Below the pieces are notes generated by a model that saw only the letters and a list, made by a program, of their open reading frames with translations, had not been told where the DNA came from and ran no database searches. Position numbers and translations under genes: made by a program. Below are positions 34,865 to 43,706 of a stretch of 64,000 nt of DNA, piece by piece (position 1 is the first letter of the stretch; each line of letters begins with the position of its first letter). The DNA is from Streptomyces adelaidensis (GTDB lineage Bacteria; Actinomycetota; Actinomycetes; Streptomycetales; Streptomycetaceae). The stretch covers positions 1 to 64,000 of the forward strand of contig NZ_JAEMUX010000034.1 in NCBI RefSeq assembly GCF_016598475.1, read 5' to 3'.

Positions 34865-35665
34865 GTGACGAGAACGCAAGGACGGGCACTCATCGAGGAC
34901 CGCGCGGACGCACGGTGGATCACCCTGGACAACCCGGCTCGGCGCAACGCCTACGACGAGGTGATGGCGGAGCAGGTCGCCGTCGCCCTGGAACACAGCC
35001 AGGACGTGCGCGCGGTCGTACTGACCGGATCCCCCGGCGCCTTCTGCGCGGGCGGAGCGCTCACGGGACTGAGCACACCCACCACGCGCGGGATGCGCCG
35101 GCTGTATCGCGCGTCGCTGCGCATGTTCGACGCCATCCGGTCCTGTCCGCGACCGGTGATCGCGGCCGTCAACGGCGCCGCAGCCGGGGGCGGCAACGAG
35201 CTGGTCGTCGCCTGCGACCTCGCCATCTCCGCCGAGTCGGCCACCTTCGGTCAGACCGGGCCACGCGTCGGATCCGCACCGGTCACCGGCGCCACCAACG
35301 TGATGGGGGTGCAGATCGGCGAGAAGCGGGCGAAGGAGCTGGCCATGCTCTGCCGGCGCTACACCGCGGCGCAGGCGCTGCAGATGGGACTGGTCAACGC
35401 GGTCGTCCCGGACGACGCACTGACCGACGAGGTGGACGCGTGGTGCGCCGAGCTGGGCCGGCTGAGCCCCAGGTACCTGGAGATCACCAAGATCAGTTCG
35501 AACCTCTGGTGGAACTCCGCGCGCGACTCCTTCAGCAACGGCATCGGCATGCTCGTCCAGGCCGTGGGGAGCGCCGACATGATCGAAGGCGCCAACGCCT
35601 TCCTGGAGAAACGGCCCGCCCGGTTCCGGCTGGACGAGGGCGACCGATCCGAGGGGGACCAATGA
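34865..35665 (+). CDS. crotonase-family ring hydrolase/cyclase (MenB/BadI-like)
   Basis: A 266-residue crotonase whose middle (SATFGQTGPRVGSAP, GEKRAKELAMLCRRYTAAQ, then ALQMGLVNAVVP) follows naphthoate synthase MenB and 2-ketocyclohexane-carboxyl-CoA hydrolase BadI rather than ordinary hydratases. BadI cleaves a beta-keto cyclic CoA ester, so this could open a carbocycle. The GTG at 34865 is preferred because it coincides with the predicted transcription start; an ATG at 34847 lies inside the -10 region. It heads an operon with ligase, acyl-CoA dehydrogenase, CoA-ester lyase and MaoC genes. Confidence 0.83.
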   Translation: MTRTQGRALIEDRADARWITLDNPARRNAYDEVMAEQVAVALEHSQDVRAVVLTGSPGAFCAGGALTGLSTPTTRGMRRLYRASLRMFDAIRSCPRPVIAAVNGAAAGGGNELVVACDLAISAESATFGQTGPRVGSAPVTGATNVMGVQIGEKRAKELAMLCRRYTAAQALQMGLVNAVVPDDALTDEVDAWCAELGRLSPRYLEITKISSNLWWNSARDSFSNGIGMLVQAVGSADMIEGANAFLEKRPARFRLDEGDRSEGDQ

Positions 35666-37311
35666 TGCGGACGTACCGCGACTTCGCCCTGAACTTTCCC
35701 TGCTGGACCGACTGGCACCTCGGCGCGGTCCTCCGCCACCACGCGGAACGCACCCCGGACCGGGTGTTCCTCGATGTCATCGATGAACCGGGGAGCTGGA
35801 CCTACTCCGCGATCCTCGGCGCGGCCGAACGCGTCGCCCAGAACTTCCTGGGGCACGGCGCCCACCCGGGTGACCGCGTGGTCATCATGGCGGGCAACTC
35901 CTCCGAACTGATCCGGTCCTGGTTCGGCTCGGCGCTGGCCGGCCTGGTCGAGGTGCCGCTCAACACCGCCTACGAGCATGAGTTCCTGGCCCACCAGCTC
36001 CGGGTCTCGACCCCCCGGTGGGCGGTGATCGACGACATGTACGCCGTCCGGTTCGGCGGCGGTGGCGTCGCGGCGGCCTGCCCGGACGTCGAACACTTCT
36101 GGGTGATCGACACCGGGCACCTCGACGAAGCGCTGTCCGTGCTGACCGCCCTCGGCCGCAGCGCCTCCCCATGGCCCGAACTGGACCGCGCGGTGGCCGA
36201 CCCCCGGCCGTTCCCGGCAGTCCGGGCGCAGGACCTGGCGTCGATCTTCTTCACTTCGGGCACCACAGGCCCCTCCAAGGGCGTGGCCATGCCGCACGCG
36301 CAGATGTACTTCTTCGCCCAGCAGGACGTCAACCTCACCCGGCTCACCACCGACGACACCTACCTGTCGCTCACCCCGCTGTTCCACGGCAACGCCCAGT
36401 TCCTCGCCGCGTACCCGGCACTCGTCGCGGGCGCACGCTTCGTGACGCGGCGGAAGTTCAGCGCGAGCCGGTGGATCGACCACGTCCGTGACTACGACGT
36501 GACGGTCACCAACTTCATCGGCGTGATGATGGACTTCGTCTGGAAGCAGCCGCCCCGGCCCGACGACGGGGACAACCACCTGCGCTGCGTGTATGCGGCA
36601 CCGACCGCCTTCTCCATCGTGGAGCAGTTCCAGGAGCGGTATGGCATCGAGGCGTTCGTCGAGGCGTTCGGCCTCACCGAGACCTCCATGCCCTTCATGA
36701 CCCCCTACGGTGTGCCGCGCCCGGCCGGGGCGGTCGGGCTGAAGGTCGCCGACTGGTTCGACGTGCGCCTGGTCCACCCCGAGACGGACATGGAGGTCGC
36801 TGTCGGCGAGCTCGGCGAGCTCGTGGTGCGCCCACGGCACCCGTGGACGGCCGGCATGGGCTACTACAACATGCCCGAGAAGACCACGCAGGCGTGGCGC
36901 AACCTGTGGTTCCACACCGGCGACGCGATGAGGCGTGACGAGGACGGCTGGTACTACTTCGTCGACCGGTTCAAGGACGCCCTGCGCCGCCGCGGCGAGA
37001 ACATCAGCTCCTACGAGGTGGAGCAGGCCATCCTCGGCCACGACGAGGTGCTGGAGTGCGCGGTCATCGGCGTGCCGGCCGCCGTCGACGCCGGCGAGGA
37101 CGAGGTGATGGCCTGCGTCGTGCTCGCCGAGGGGGCGGACGCGACCGCCAAGGACCTCTGGGCCTGGTGCGACAGGACGCTGCCGAAGTTCGCCGTTCCG
37201 CGCTTCATCCGGTTCTGCGCCGAACTGCCGAAGTCCCCGTCACAGAAGATCCAGAAGGCACGGCTCCGCGACAAGGGCGTCACCGCGGACACCCTCGCCA
37301 GGGACTCCTGA
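35662..37311 (+). CDS. AMP-forming acyl-CoA synthetase
   Basis: A 549-residue adenylate-forming ligase: P-loop-like TSGTTGPSKG, GLTETSMPF, FHTGD, RRRGENISSYEVE and the C-terminal lysine in KSPSQKIQKARLR. It resembles the crotonobetaine/carnitine-CoA ligase branch. It activates a carboxylic acid to its CoA ester using ATP. The ATG at 35662 overlaps the crotonase stop (ATGA); a second ATG at 35665 is equally possible. The probable substrate is a carboxylic acid formed by ring opening or aldehyde oxidation. Confidence 0.92.
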   Translation: MMRTYRDFALNFPCWTDWHLGAVLRHHAERTPDRVFLDVIDEPGSWTYSAILGAAERVAQNFLGHGAHPGDRVVIMAGNSSELIRSWFGSALAGLVEVPLNTAYEHEFLAHQLRVSTPRWAVIDDMYAVRFGGGGVAAACPDVEHFWVIDTGHLDEALSVLTALGRSASPWPELDRAVADPRPFPAVRAQDLASIFFTSGTTGPSKGVAMPHAQMYFFAQQDVNLTRLTTDDTYLSLTPLFHGNAQFLAAYPALVAGARFVTRRKFSASRWIDHVRDYDVTVTNFIGVMMDFVWKQPPRPDDGDNHLRCVYAAPTAFSIVEQFQERYGIEAFVEAFGLTETSMPFMTPYGVPRPAGAVGLKVADWFDVRLVHPETDMEVAVGELGELVVRPRHPWTAGMGYYNMPEKTTQAWRNLWFHTGDAMRRDEDGWYYFVDRFKDALRRRGENISSYEVEQAILGHDEVLECAVIGVPAAVDAGEDEVMACVVLAEGADATAKDLWAWCDRTLPKFAVPRFIRFCAELPKSPSQKIQKARLRDKGVTADTLARDS

Positions 37312-37344
37312 TCGCCGACCCACCAGACCGAATCGAGACAAACC

Positions 37345-38511
37345 GTGGACTTCAGCACCAGTCCCCTGCACGAGGAAATCCGCCAGGCGGTCCGCGAGAT
37401 GATGAAGCCGTTCGACGACCAGTACTGGATGGAACACGACAACAACCACGAGTTCCCCTGGACCTTCTACAACGCGGTCGCCGAGGCCGGCTGGCTCGGC
37501 ATCACCATTCCCGAGGAATACGGCGGTGGCGGGCTCGGTGTCACCGAGGCGGCCATCGTGGAGCAGGAGATCTCCGCCTCCGGCGGCGGAATGAACGCCT
37601 GCAGCGCCGTCCACATCGGGATCTTCGGCCTCGACCCGATCATCCGGCACGGTTCGGAGGACCTCAAGCGCCGCTTCCTGCCCCGAGTCCCGTCCGGTGA
37701 CCTGCACATCTGCTTCGCGGTGACAGAGCCGGACGCCGGCACCGACACGACCGGGATCACCACCTTCGCCCGCAAGGTGCCCGGCGGCTACCGGGTGTCC
37801 GGCAAGAAGGTGTGGATCACCAAGGCCCAGCAGGCCGAACGGATGTTGCTGCTGTGCCGCACCAAGAAGCGTTCCGAGGTGACCAAGCGCACCGACGGCA
37901 TGACGTTGTTGTTCGCCGAGATGGACCCGGACCACGTGGAGATCCGGGAGATTCCCAAGCTGGGCCGCAACGCCGTGAACACCAACGAGGTGTTCATCGA
38001 CGACTTGTTCGTGGCCGATGAGGATGTCGTCGGTGTCGAGGGCCAGGGCTTCAAGGCGATTCTCGCGGGTCTCAACGCCGAGCGGATCATCGCCTCCAAC
38101 GCCGCCCTGGGCATCGGCCGCGCGGCGATCCGCCGTGCCACCGCGTACGCCAAGGACCGCGAGGTCTTCGGCCGGCCCATCGGCAAGAACCAGGGCGTGG
38201 CGTTCCCGATCGCCGAGGCACTGATGCGGCTGGACGCCGCGGAGCTGATGGTGAACAAGGCGGCCTGGCTGCTGGACGCCGGCCGGCCGTGCGGGCGAGA
38301 GGCCAACATGGGCAAGTATCTCGCGGCGGACGCGGCCTTCAACGCCGCCGATGTGGCACTGCAGACGCACGGCGGATACGGCTTCGGCAAGGAGTTCCAC
38401 GTCGAGCGGTACTTCCGCGAGGCCCGGCTGAAGCGCATCGCGCCGATCAGCCAGGAGATGGTGCTCAACTACCTCGCCGAGCACGTGCTCGGACTCCCCC
38501 GCAGCTACTGA
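37345..38511 (+). CDS. acyl-CoA dehydrogenase with helix-G glutamate
   Basis: A 388-residue FAD enzyme with FAVTEPDAGTDTTG, KVWITKAQQAERMLL and LQTHGGYGFGKEFHVERYFREAR. The usual catalytic Glu near the C-terminus is absent (KRIAPISQEM), but GLNAERIIASNAALG places a Glu on helix G as in isovaleryl-CoA dehydrogenase. This again hints at a branched acyl-CoA. The GTG start at 37345 is 33 bp after the ligase. It could produce the enoyl-CoA used by the MaoC-type hydratase two genes downstream. Confidence 0.9.
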   Translation: MDFSTSPLHEEIRQAVREMMKPFDDQYWMEHDNNHEFPWTFYNAVAEAGWLGITIPEEYGGGGLGVTEAAIVEQEISASGGGMNACSAVHIGIFGLDPIIRHGSEDLKRRFLPRVPSGDLHICFAVTEPDAGTDTTGITTFARKVPGGYRVSGKKVWITKAQQAERMLLLCRTKKRSEVTKRTDGMTLLFAEMDPDHVEIREIPKLGRNAVNTNEVFIDDLFVADEDVVGVEGQGFKAILAGLNAERIIASNAALGIGRAAIRRATAYAKDREVFGRPIGKNQGVAFPIAEALMRLDAAELMVNKAAWLLDAGRPCGREANMGKYLAADAAFNAADVALQTHGGYGFGKEFHVERYFREARLKRIAPISQEMVLNYLAEHVLGLPRSY

Positions 38512-38531
38512 GACATCCTGGAGCAACCCCC

Positions 38532-39425
38532 GTGAAGCCGTACCGCACTGTGCTTTTCGTGCCCGCGCACAAGACGTCCTGGTTCGACAAGGCCGCGGAC
38601 TCCGGTGCCGACGCCGTCTGCTTCGACCTGGAGGACTCGGTCCCCGCCCATCTCAAGGCGGGGGCGCGTGACGAGGTCGAGGCCGCCATCGCCCGGATCG
38701 CTGCGAGCCACCCAGCGATGGGGCTGTTCGTCCGGCCCAACTCGCTGGCCACCGGCCTGACCGGCCTGGACCTGGAGGCCACCGTCAAGCCCGGCCTCAC
38801 CGGTGTGTTCGCGCCCAAGGTGAACACCGCCACCGACGTGATCCGCTACGACACCCTGCTCGACCACTTCGAGGCCCGGGCCGGCGTGCGCGGCGTCGAG
38901 TACATCATCCCGGTGGAGACCGTGCACGGCATCCAGAACTGCGCCGAGATCGCGGCGGCGTCCAGGCGGGTCGGCGCGATGATCGGGCCGACCGCGGAAC
39001 ACGCGGACATCGCCAAGGCTGTCGGCTACGAGTGGACCCCGGAGGGCCTGGAGTCGCTCTACCACCGGACCCGGATCCTCCTCGCCACGCGTGCCGCCGA
39101 CAGACATCCGCTCACCGCGCTGTGGGAACGCATCCACGACCTCGAGGGCCTGCGCGAATTCACCGTCCGAGGGCGCCGGATGGGCTTCCGCGGCCAGATC
39201 GTGCTGCACCCCTCGCACGTGCCGGTGGTCAACGAGGTGTTCACCCCGGACGCCGCCGCCATCGACTTCTACCGCGGGCTGCTGGAGACCTACACCGCGG
39301 CCGAGGCGCGGGGCGACGGCGCGGTGATGTACGGGGACATCCACGTGGACAAGGCCCACGCCGACAAGGCCGAGGAGTGGCTGGCCCGGGTCGACTCGCT
39401 GGCCGAGCTCAACGGCAGCCTTTGA
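38532..39425 (+). CDS. HpcH/HpaI-type CoA-ester lyase (citrate lyase beta-like)
   Basis: A 297-residue member of the malyl/citramalyl-CoA lyase group: RTVLFVPAHKTSWFDKA, CFDLEDSVP (metal-binding region), FAPKVNTATD, IIPVETVHGI and GFRGQIVLHPSHVPVVN. It cleaves a 3-hydroxyacyl-CoA of a dicarboxylic acid into a smaller acyl-CoA and a 2-oxo acid. The GTG at 38532 follows the acyl-CoA dehydrogenase by 20 bp. A MaoC hydratase gene follows at once, the same pairing as in itaconate and methylaspartate/ethylmalonyl-type pathways. Confidence 0.9.
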   Translation: MKPYRTVLFVPAHKTSWFDKAADSGADAVCFDLEDSVPAHLKAGARDEVEAAIARIAASHPAMGLFVRPNSLATGLTGLDLEATVKPGLTGVFAPKVNTATDVIRYDTLLDHFEARAGVRGVEYIIPVETVHGIQNCAEIAAASRRVGAMIGPTAEHADIAKAVGYEWTPEGLESLYHRTRILLATRAADRHPLTALWERIHDLEGLREFTVRGRRMGFRGQIVLHPSHVPVVNEVFTPDAAAIDFYRGLLETYTAAEARGDGAVMYGDIHVDKAHADKAEEWLARVDSLAELNGSL

Positions 39426-39462
39426 GATCCAGCCCCTTATTCGCACGACTCCTGGAGAAACC

Positions 39463-39924
39463 ATGACCGGCCTGTACTTCGAGGACTTTGAGATCGGCAA
39501 GGAATACCGCCACGAGTGGACGCGGACGGTCACCGAGACCGACACGATCCTGTACACCTCGCTGACGATGAACCCGGCGCCGATTCACCTGGACGAGCAC
39601 TACATGCAGGGCACCATCCACAAGCGCAGGCTGGTACCCAGCCTCTACACGGCCGGCCTCATCGGCGGCATGATCGTGCACGACCTCACCCTGCGTACCA
39701 CGCTGGGCAACCTGGGATACACCAAATTCGACTTCCCCAAGCCGGTGTTCCACGGGGATACGCTGCGGGCCGAGAGCACCATCCTGGACAAACGGGAGTC
39801 CCGCAGCCGCACCGACTCCGGCATCGTCTACTTCGAGCACCGTGGGATCAATGAGCGCGGCGAGATCGTCCACATCGCGCACCGTGCCGGGCTGATGCTC
39901 AAGCGCCCGGATGCGTCGACCTGA
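39463..39924 (+). CDS. MaoC-family dehydratase (itaconyl/mesaconyl-CoA hydratase-like)
   Basis: A 153-residue single hotdog-fold hydratase: FEDFEIGKEYRHEWTRTVTE, then the active-site motif MNPAPIHLDEHYM with Asp/His, and VHIAHRAGLMLKR. Short one-domain MaoC proteins of this kind hydrate itaconyl-CoA or mesaconyl-CoA. The ATG at 39463 follows TGGAG. It is the last gene of the operon and lies directly after the CoA-ester lyase that would use its product. Confidence 0.88.
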   Translation: MTGLYFEDFEIGKEYRHEWTRTVTETDTILYTSLTMNPAPIHLDEHYMQGTIHKRRLVPSLYTAGLIGGMIVHDLTLRTTLGNLGYTKFDFPKPVFHGDTLRAESTILDKRESRSRTDSGIVYFEHRGINERGEIVHIAHRAGLMLKRPDAST

Positions 39925-39982
39925 CGGCCCTGTCGCATCTCGTGTAGGCAATTGCCTGGTGGCGGCGCCAGTCGGACAGCCT

Positions 39983-40016
39983 GTGGGCTCCTCCTCGAGG
40001 ACGTGGAGGAGCCCAC
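39983..40016. terminator. hairpin at the right border of the catabolic cluster
   Basis: A 12-bp stem GTGGGCTCCTCC / GGAGGAGCCCAC with a 10-base loop. The segment from 39925 looks like an insertion-sequence end (GGCCCTGTCGCATC), so the hairpin may belong to a lost element instead. Confidence 0.5.
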
Positions 40017-40062
40017 AAGATGACGGGGTATCAGGTCACCTGTGGTGCGGTGACGTCAGGTA

Positions 40063-40704
40063 GTGCTGCCTGAGGAGTTCAACGTGGTGGCCGGACCGGG
40101 CGCACTGCTGCTCTACCGCCGTACGGGCCTGCTGTACAGCCCTCTGACCCGCCGCCTGGTGGCCGGCACCCTGCCCGGCGTGGTCATCGGCGCCGTCGTG
40201 CGGGTCTTCGCCGTGCCGGGGCCAGCCGTCTTCCGCCTCCTGGTCGCCGGCCTGCTGATGCCACTGGGTCTGTGGCTCATCACCCGCACCCTCTCCCCCG
40301 GCCGGCCCCAACCGACAGCGGAACCCTCACCCCGCACCATCACCGGCCTGGCCCTGACCGTCGGAATCGTCGGCGGGATCTACGGGATCGGTGGCGGTTC
40401 CATCCTCGGCCCCGTCCTGGTCGGCCGGGGCATGCCTGTCGCCAAGGTCGCCCCGGCCGCACTCGCCTCCGCCTTCGTCACCTCCCTCGCCGGCGCCGCG
40501 GCATTCACCCTGCTGTCCTTGACCGGCGCCGACGGCGTCACCCCCGACTGGTGCCTCGGCCTGGCCTGCGGCCTCGGCGGACTGATCGGCGGCTACCTCG
40601 GCGCACACCTCCAACCCCACCTGCCGGAAACCGCCCTGCGCCTGCTGCTCGGCGCACTCGCCGCCAGCCTCGGCGTCGTCTACGCCTCGAAGTCACTGCT
40701 CTGA
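40063..40704 (+). CDS. TauE/SafE-family membrane protein, N-terminally truncated
   Basis: A 213-residue membrane protein with the second-half motif GGIYGIGGGSILGP of the TauE/SafE (sulfite exporter-like) family and about six hydrophobic segments. The first repeat normally has a similar GIGGG motif and about 40 more residues; here homology begins abruptly at FNVVAGPGALL, just after the hairpin/IS-like scar. The GTG at 40063 is therefore an accidental start and the gene is probably non-functional. Transported ions in the family are sulfite or other sulfur-containing anions. Confidence 0.7.
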   Translation: MLPEEFNVVAGPGALLLYRRTGLLYSPLTRRLVAGTLPGVVIGAVVRVFAVPGPAVFRLLVAGLLMPLGLWLITRTLSPGRPQPTAEPSPRTITGLALTVGIVGGIYGIGGGSILGPVLVGRGMPVAKVAPAALASAFVTSLAGAAAFTLLSLTGADGVTPDWCLGLACGLGGLIGGYLGAHLQPHLPETALRLLLGALAASLGVVYASKSLL

Positions 40705-41405
40705 CGCACCGCTCCGGCACCGGGCAGCATTCCTGCGACAAAGACGGTGACCGACGCCGGGGTCTCCTTGCGGCTACTTGATGTCTGAACCAAGCCTCGG
40801 ACGGGGCACTGGCATCTGGGGCTGCTCCCCGAAGTCCGGCCCCCCTGCCCTTCCTGCTCGCCCAGCTCCGTGCGCATCCACCGCCGGGGGGCGTGGTCAA
40901 CACCGCAGAAGCCGACGGACGCCATTGGATGACGGGGAGGCAATACAGAGAGCCCTTCGTTCTCCGGGGGCCACCGGGATCACCGATGCGTCCGCCTTCG
41001 GCCGTCGGCTCCGCAAGGTGGGATGTGAGCCCTCGGCAAGGAACAACTCCAACCCACGAGCGCCGAAGCTGACCTTCTCTATGCGCATTGCCCGGCGCCG
41101 CCCGCTGCCCACAGGGCACCCCCACACACTGCACAGAGCCGAAAGAGGGACAGCGGGCGGTGGGAGCCTCCTGGGACTTTTCTGGGACTTCCAGCTGCAT
41201 CAAGGGGCGCGAGCGTGAAACACACGAAAGGAGATTCGCCCAGGTCAGCAGCTCATTCCCATCAAACGTGGCAGGTCACGGGGCTCGCTGGTCTCTTCCG
41301 GGACATCTGAGGGGCTGACACCGGGGCCGGGGGCCCCGCCGTAGCTACGGCGGGGCCCTCGGGAGAGCGGTTCGGTGGGTCAGGGATGCGGCAGTGCCTG
41401 TCCGG
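40705..41405. other. 700-bp stretch without a supportable gene
   Basis: Several frames are open here, but none shows a recognisable motif or good start, and GC usage does not favour any. The part 41150-41230 (TGGGACTTTTCTGGGAC and a following AAAGGAG) may come from a decayed integrative element. A hairpin follows at 41331. Confidence 0.4.
41331..41358. terminator. 28-bp perfect palindrome, likely terminator of the copper oxidase gene
   Basis: GGGCCCCGCCGTAG is directly followed by its exact complement. It lies 48 bp after the minus-strand stop. Confidence 0.65.
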
Positions 41406-43337
41406 CTAGTTCGTGCCGGGCTCCAGCTTCACCCATTTCGCGGTGCTCGGCACGCCCCGCTCGTCCAGCAGGAACAGCATGTACCAGCCGGGCGGGGCGT
41501 CAGCGGCCGTTGCCGGGGTGTGCAGGCTGAGCCTGTTGCCGGCACGGTCGTTGATCTTCACCTGGAGGTGGCGCTGGTTGGGGTTCGTCGAGTGTGTGAT
41601 GGTCGACGGCGCCACCAGGACGGCCTTGTCGACGCTCCTCGGCGTGGAGGTCTGCACGGAGAAGGTGGAGTCGTAGTGCAGCGCACCGGCCGGGACCCGG
41701 TTGAGCTGGGGCCGGTTGCCGACGTGCATGTACCACGGCTCGAACATCTCGATGCTGCCGTGCATGTCGTCCTTGATGTCCGGGTCATTGGCGATCTGCT
41801 GAGCCTCGTCCCCGGTGACCAGGATCCGTCCGTCGGGCATGAGCACCGCGTTGGAGTGGTAACCGCGCGGCAGCCGCTGGGCCGGGCCGAGCTTCCAGTT
41901 GCCGTCCACGTCGCGCGCCTCGGTGTGGCGGTACTTCGGCAGGGCGTTCGGGTTGTACATGCCGTTGCCGTAGTTACGGATGTGGAAGGAGCCGTTGACC
42001 GTGAACAGCTTGCCGTCCGGCAGGATCACGGTGTTGTCGTTCGACCGGCCGAAGGCCCGCGGCTCGCGTTTGGTCCAGCTCGCCCCCTTGACCAGTTCGT
42101 AGGTGTTCGCGTCGTCCCGGTTGCCGCCGAGGATCAGCACCGAGTCCGGGCCCTGGAAGCCGTTGGGCAGCGCCACCGCGGAGCCGTTGATGCGCTCCGG
42201 ATTGCAGCCCTCGCCGTTGCCGTCCCTCGCGTCCTTGCAGGGGATGTTGGGCCGGTCCGGCAGCTTCGCCCGCGACTCCGTCTCCAGGTCGAAGACGTAC
42301 TGCTCGTTGGCCATCCGGCCGAGGCCGTAGATCTTGCCGTCGCGCAGCGAGAACAGGTGTGGGTAGTCCCTGGTGAAGGGCGCCTGGGCACGGAACCTGT
42401 CGACCGGTACGTTCACCGGGACGTCGCCCTTCTGCCACGGCACCGGGTGCGCCTTGGCGGGGAAACGCTCGACGACGGGTGTGGGGGTGCCCCAGCCGAT
42501 CTCCGACTGGCCCGACATGATGAGCAGCCGGCCGTCGGCACCCTCCACGACACCGGGATACCACCGGCCGACCGACATGTCCTGGTTGCGGTGCCAGGTC
42601 TCGGTCCAGGGGTCGAAGACGAGTGACAGCTTGGCGCCGCTGCCGCCGTTGCCGCCGAGGTTGCCGCCGAACACGCCCACCATGCCGTTGGGCAGGAACG
42701 CGTGGCCGGAACAGAAGAACGGTGCGGGGCGCGCCTCGTTCTTGCCGTCCGGCATCACCACCATCGGCGGGGGAACGCTCTTGAACGCGTCGCGCCCCGT
42801 GCCCCTGTCCGGGTCCCACACATAGGCACGGCCCGCGTTCTCCTTGCCGATGACGTCGGTGGGGGCGGTCTCCTTCTGGGGGTTGTCCTCGATCGGCTCG
42901 AAGGAGAAGAGCAGCACCTTGCCGGTGGGCAGCATGGCGATGTGGTCGCCGTAGTCCGGTGAGGGGAAGTACTCCGTGAACCGGCCGAACCGGTCGGGCG
43001 CGTACTGCTTGTTGGTCTCCGCCTGGGACTCCGTCAGCTTCTTCAGCCGCTCGGTACGGGTCGTCTGCGGGTACTCACCCAGGGCTTTGGCCGTCGCCCG
43101 GAGCCGGGCGTGCTCCTTGGCGTGTTCCTCGCCCAGGACGGCCGCCTCGTCGGCTCTCATCTCCTTCTTGACCTGCTTCTCGGGCACCTGGCCCTTCTTG
43201 GCCTCGCCCGCGCCCGACCCATCGTGATGGGCACCGTCGTGCGTGTACGCGGAAGGCGCGGCCAAGCCTGCCGTGACGGTCAGCGCGGACACCAGCGCGC
43301 ATACCGAAATGGCCGCGGAAATCTTTCGTGGGGGCAT
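41406..43337 (-). CDS. secreted galactose-oxidase-like copper radical oxidase
   Basis: A 643-residue protein with a signal peptide (ISAAISVCALVSALTVTAGL), a charged helical linker (about 35-115) and a kelch-type beta-propeller. It carries FFCSGHAFLPN, the probable Cys of the Tyr-Cys cofactor, and GRWYPGVVEG with its partner Tyr. Copper-ligand candidates are GYHSNAVLMPDGR and THSTNPNQRH. The C-terminal DUF1929 domain completes it. This matches the GlxA-like branch of copper radical oxidases, which oxidise an alcohol to an aldehyde and make H2O2. It is divergent from a DyP peroxidase-lectin gene. The ATG at 43337 follows AGGAG. Confidence 0.85.
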   Translation of the reverse strand: MPPRKISAAISVCALVSALTVTAGLAAPSAYTHDGAHHDGSGAGEAKKGQVPEKQVKKEMRADEAAVLGEEHAKEHARLRATAKALGEYPQTTRTERLKKLTESQAETNKQYAPDRFGRFTEYFPSPDYGDHIAMLPTGKVLLFSFEPIEDNPQKETAPTDVIGKENAGRAYVWDPDRGTGRDAFKSVPPPMVVMPDGKNEARPAPFFCSGHAFLPNGMVGVFGGNLGGNGGSGAKLSLVFDPWTETWHRNQDMSVGRWYPGVVEGADGRLLIMSGQSEIGWGTPTPVVERFPAKAHPVPWQKGDVPVNVPVDRFRAQAPFTRDYPHLFSLRDGKIYGLGRMANEQYVFDLETESRAKLPDRPNIPCKDARDGNGEGCNPERINGSAVALPNGFQGPDSVLILGGNRDDANTYELVKGASWTKREPRAFGRSNDNTVILPDGKLFTVNGSFHIRNYGNGMYNPNALPKYRHTEARDVDGNWKLGPAQRLPRGYHSNAVLMPDGRILVTGDEAQQIANDPDIKDDMHGSIEMFEPWYMHVGNRPQLNRVPAGALHYDSTFSVQTSTPRSVDKAVLVAPSTITHSTNPNQRHLQVKINDRAGNRLSLHTPATAADAPPGWYMLFLLDERGVPSTAKWVKLEPGTN

Positions 43338-43706
43338 GGGTCTCCTAGCCACCTGAGGAAAATTTGGATGGAAATTTGAAGAAAGGAAAATCCAGGACTT
43401 CACCTGCCCAGAACACAGGCCGCGAGGCGTCCGAATCCCTTCCGAGAACCGAGTCGTTGCACCAACCAACAACAAATATCAGAGATCCCGCGCTCCACGC
43501 ACCCAGTTCCGTCTCCCCAGTTCAGGTGATGGAGGCGCATATGACCGGCGCATGAGGAAGGAAACGCGCTCCGACATGCGCTCCCCCATCGGAGTGAATA
43601 TCAAAGCTGTTTGGATGTTTGACTCGGACTCATCTGTTTCATCGATTCAGACGGGGTAACGGGAGACCGAAACGATGCTGTCGAATTCCCCGGAGGAAGC
43701 ACACGG
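43338..43706. promoter_or_regulatory. divergent promoter region, copper oxidase / DyP peroxidase
   Basis: 369 bp with a lower GC content than the surroundings and several AAATTT-type blocks, as expected for two divergent promoters. TTGACT at 43619-43624 could be a -35 for the peroxidase gene. No clear operator was seen. Confidence 0.4.

Noticed and set aside
40778..41218. Overlapping open frames in the gap before the copper oxidase
   Set aside because: No recognisable domain, no good start and competing frames on both strands; recorded as an unexplained stretch instead.
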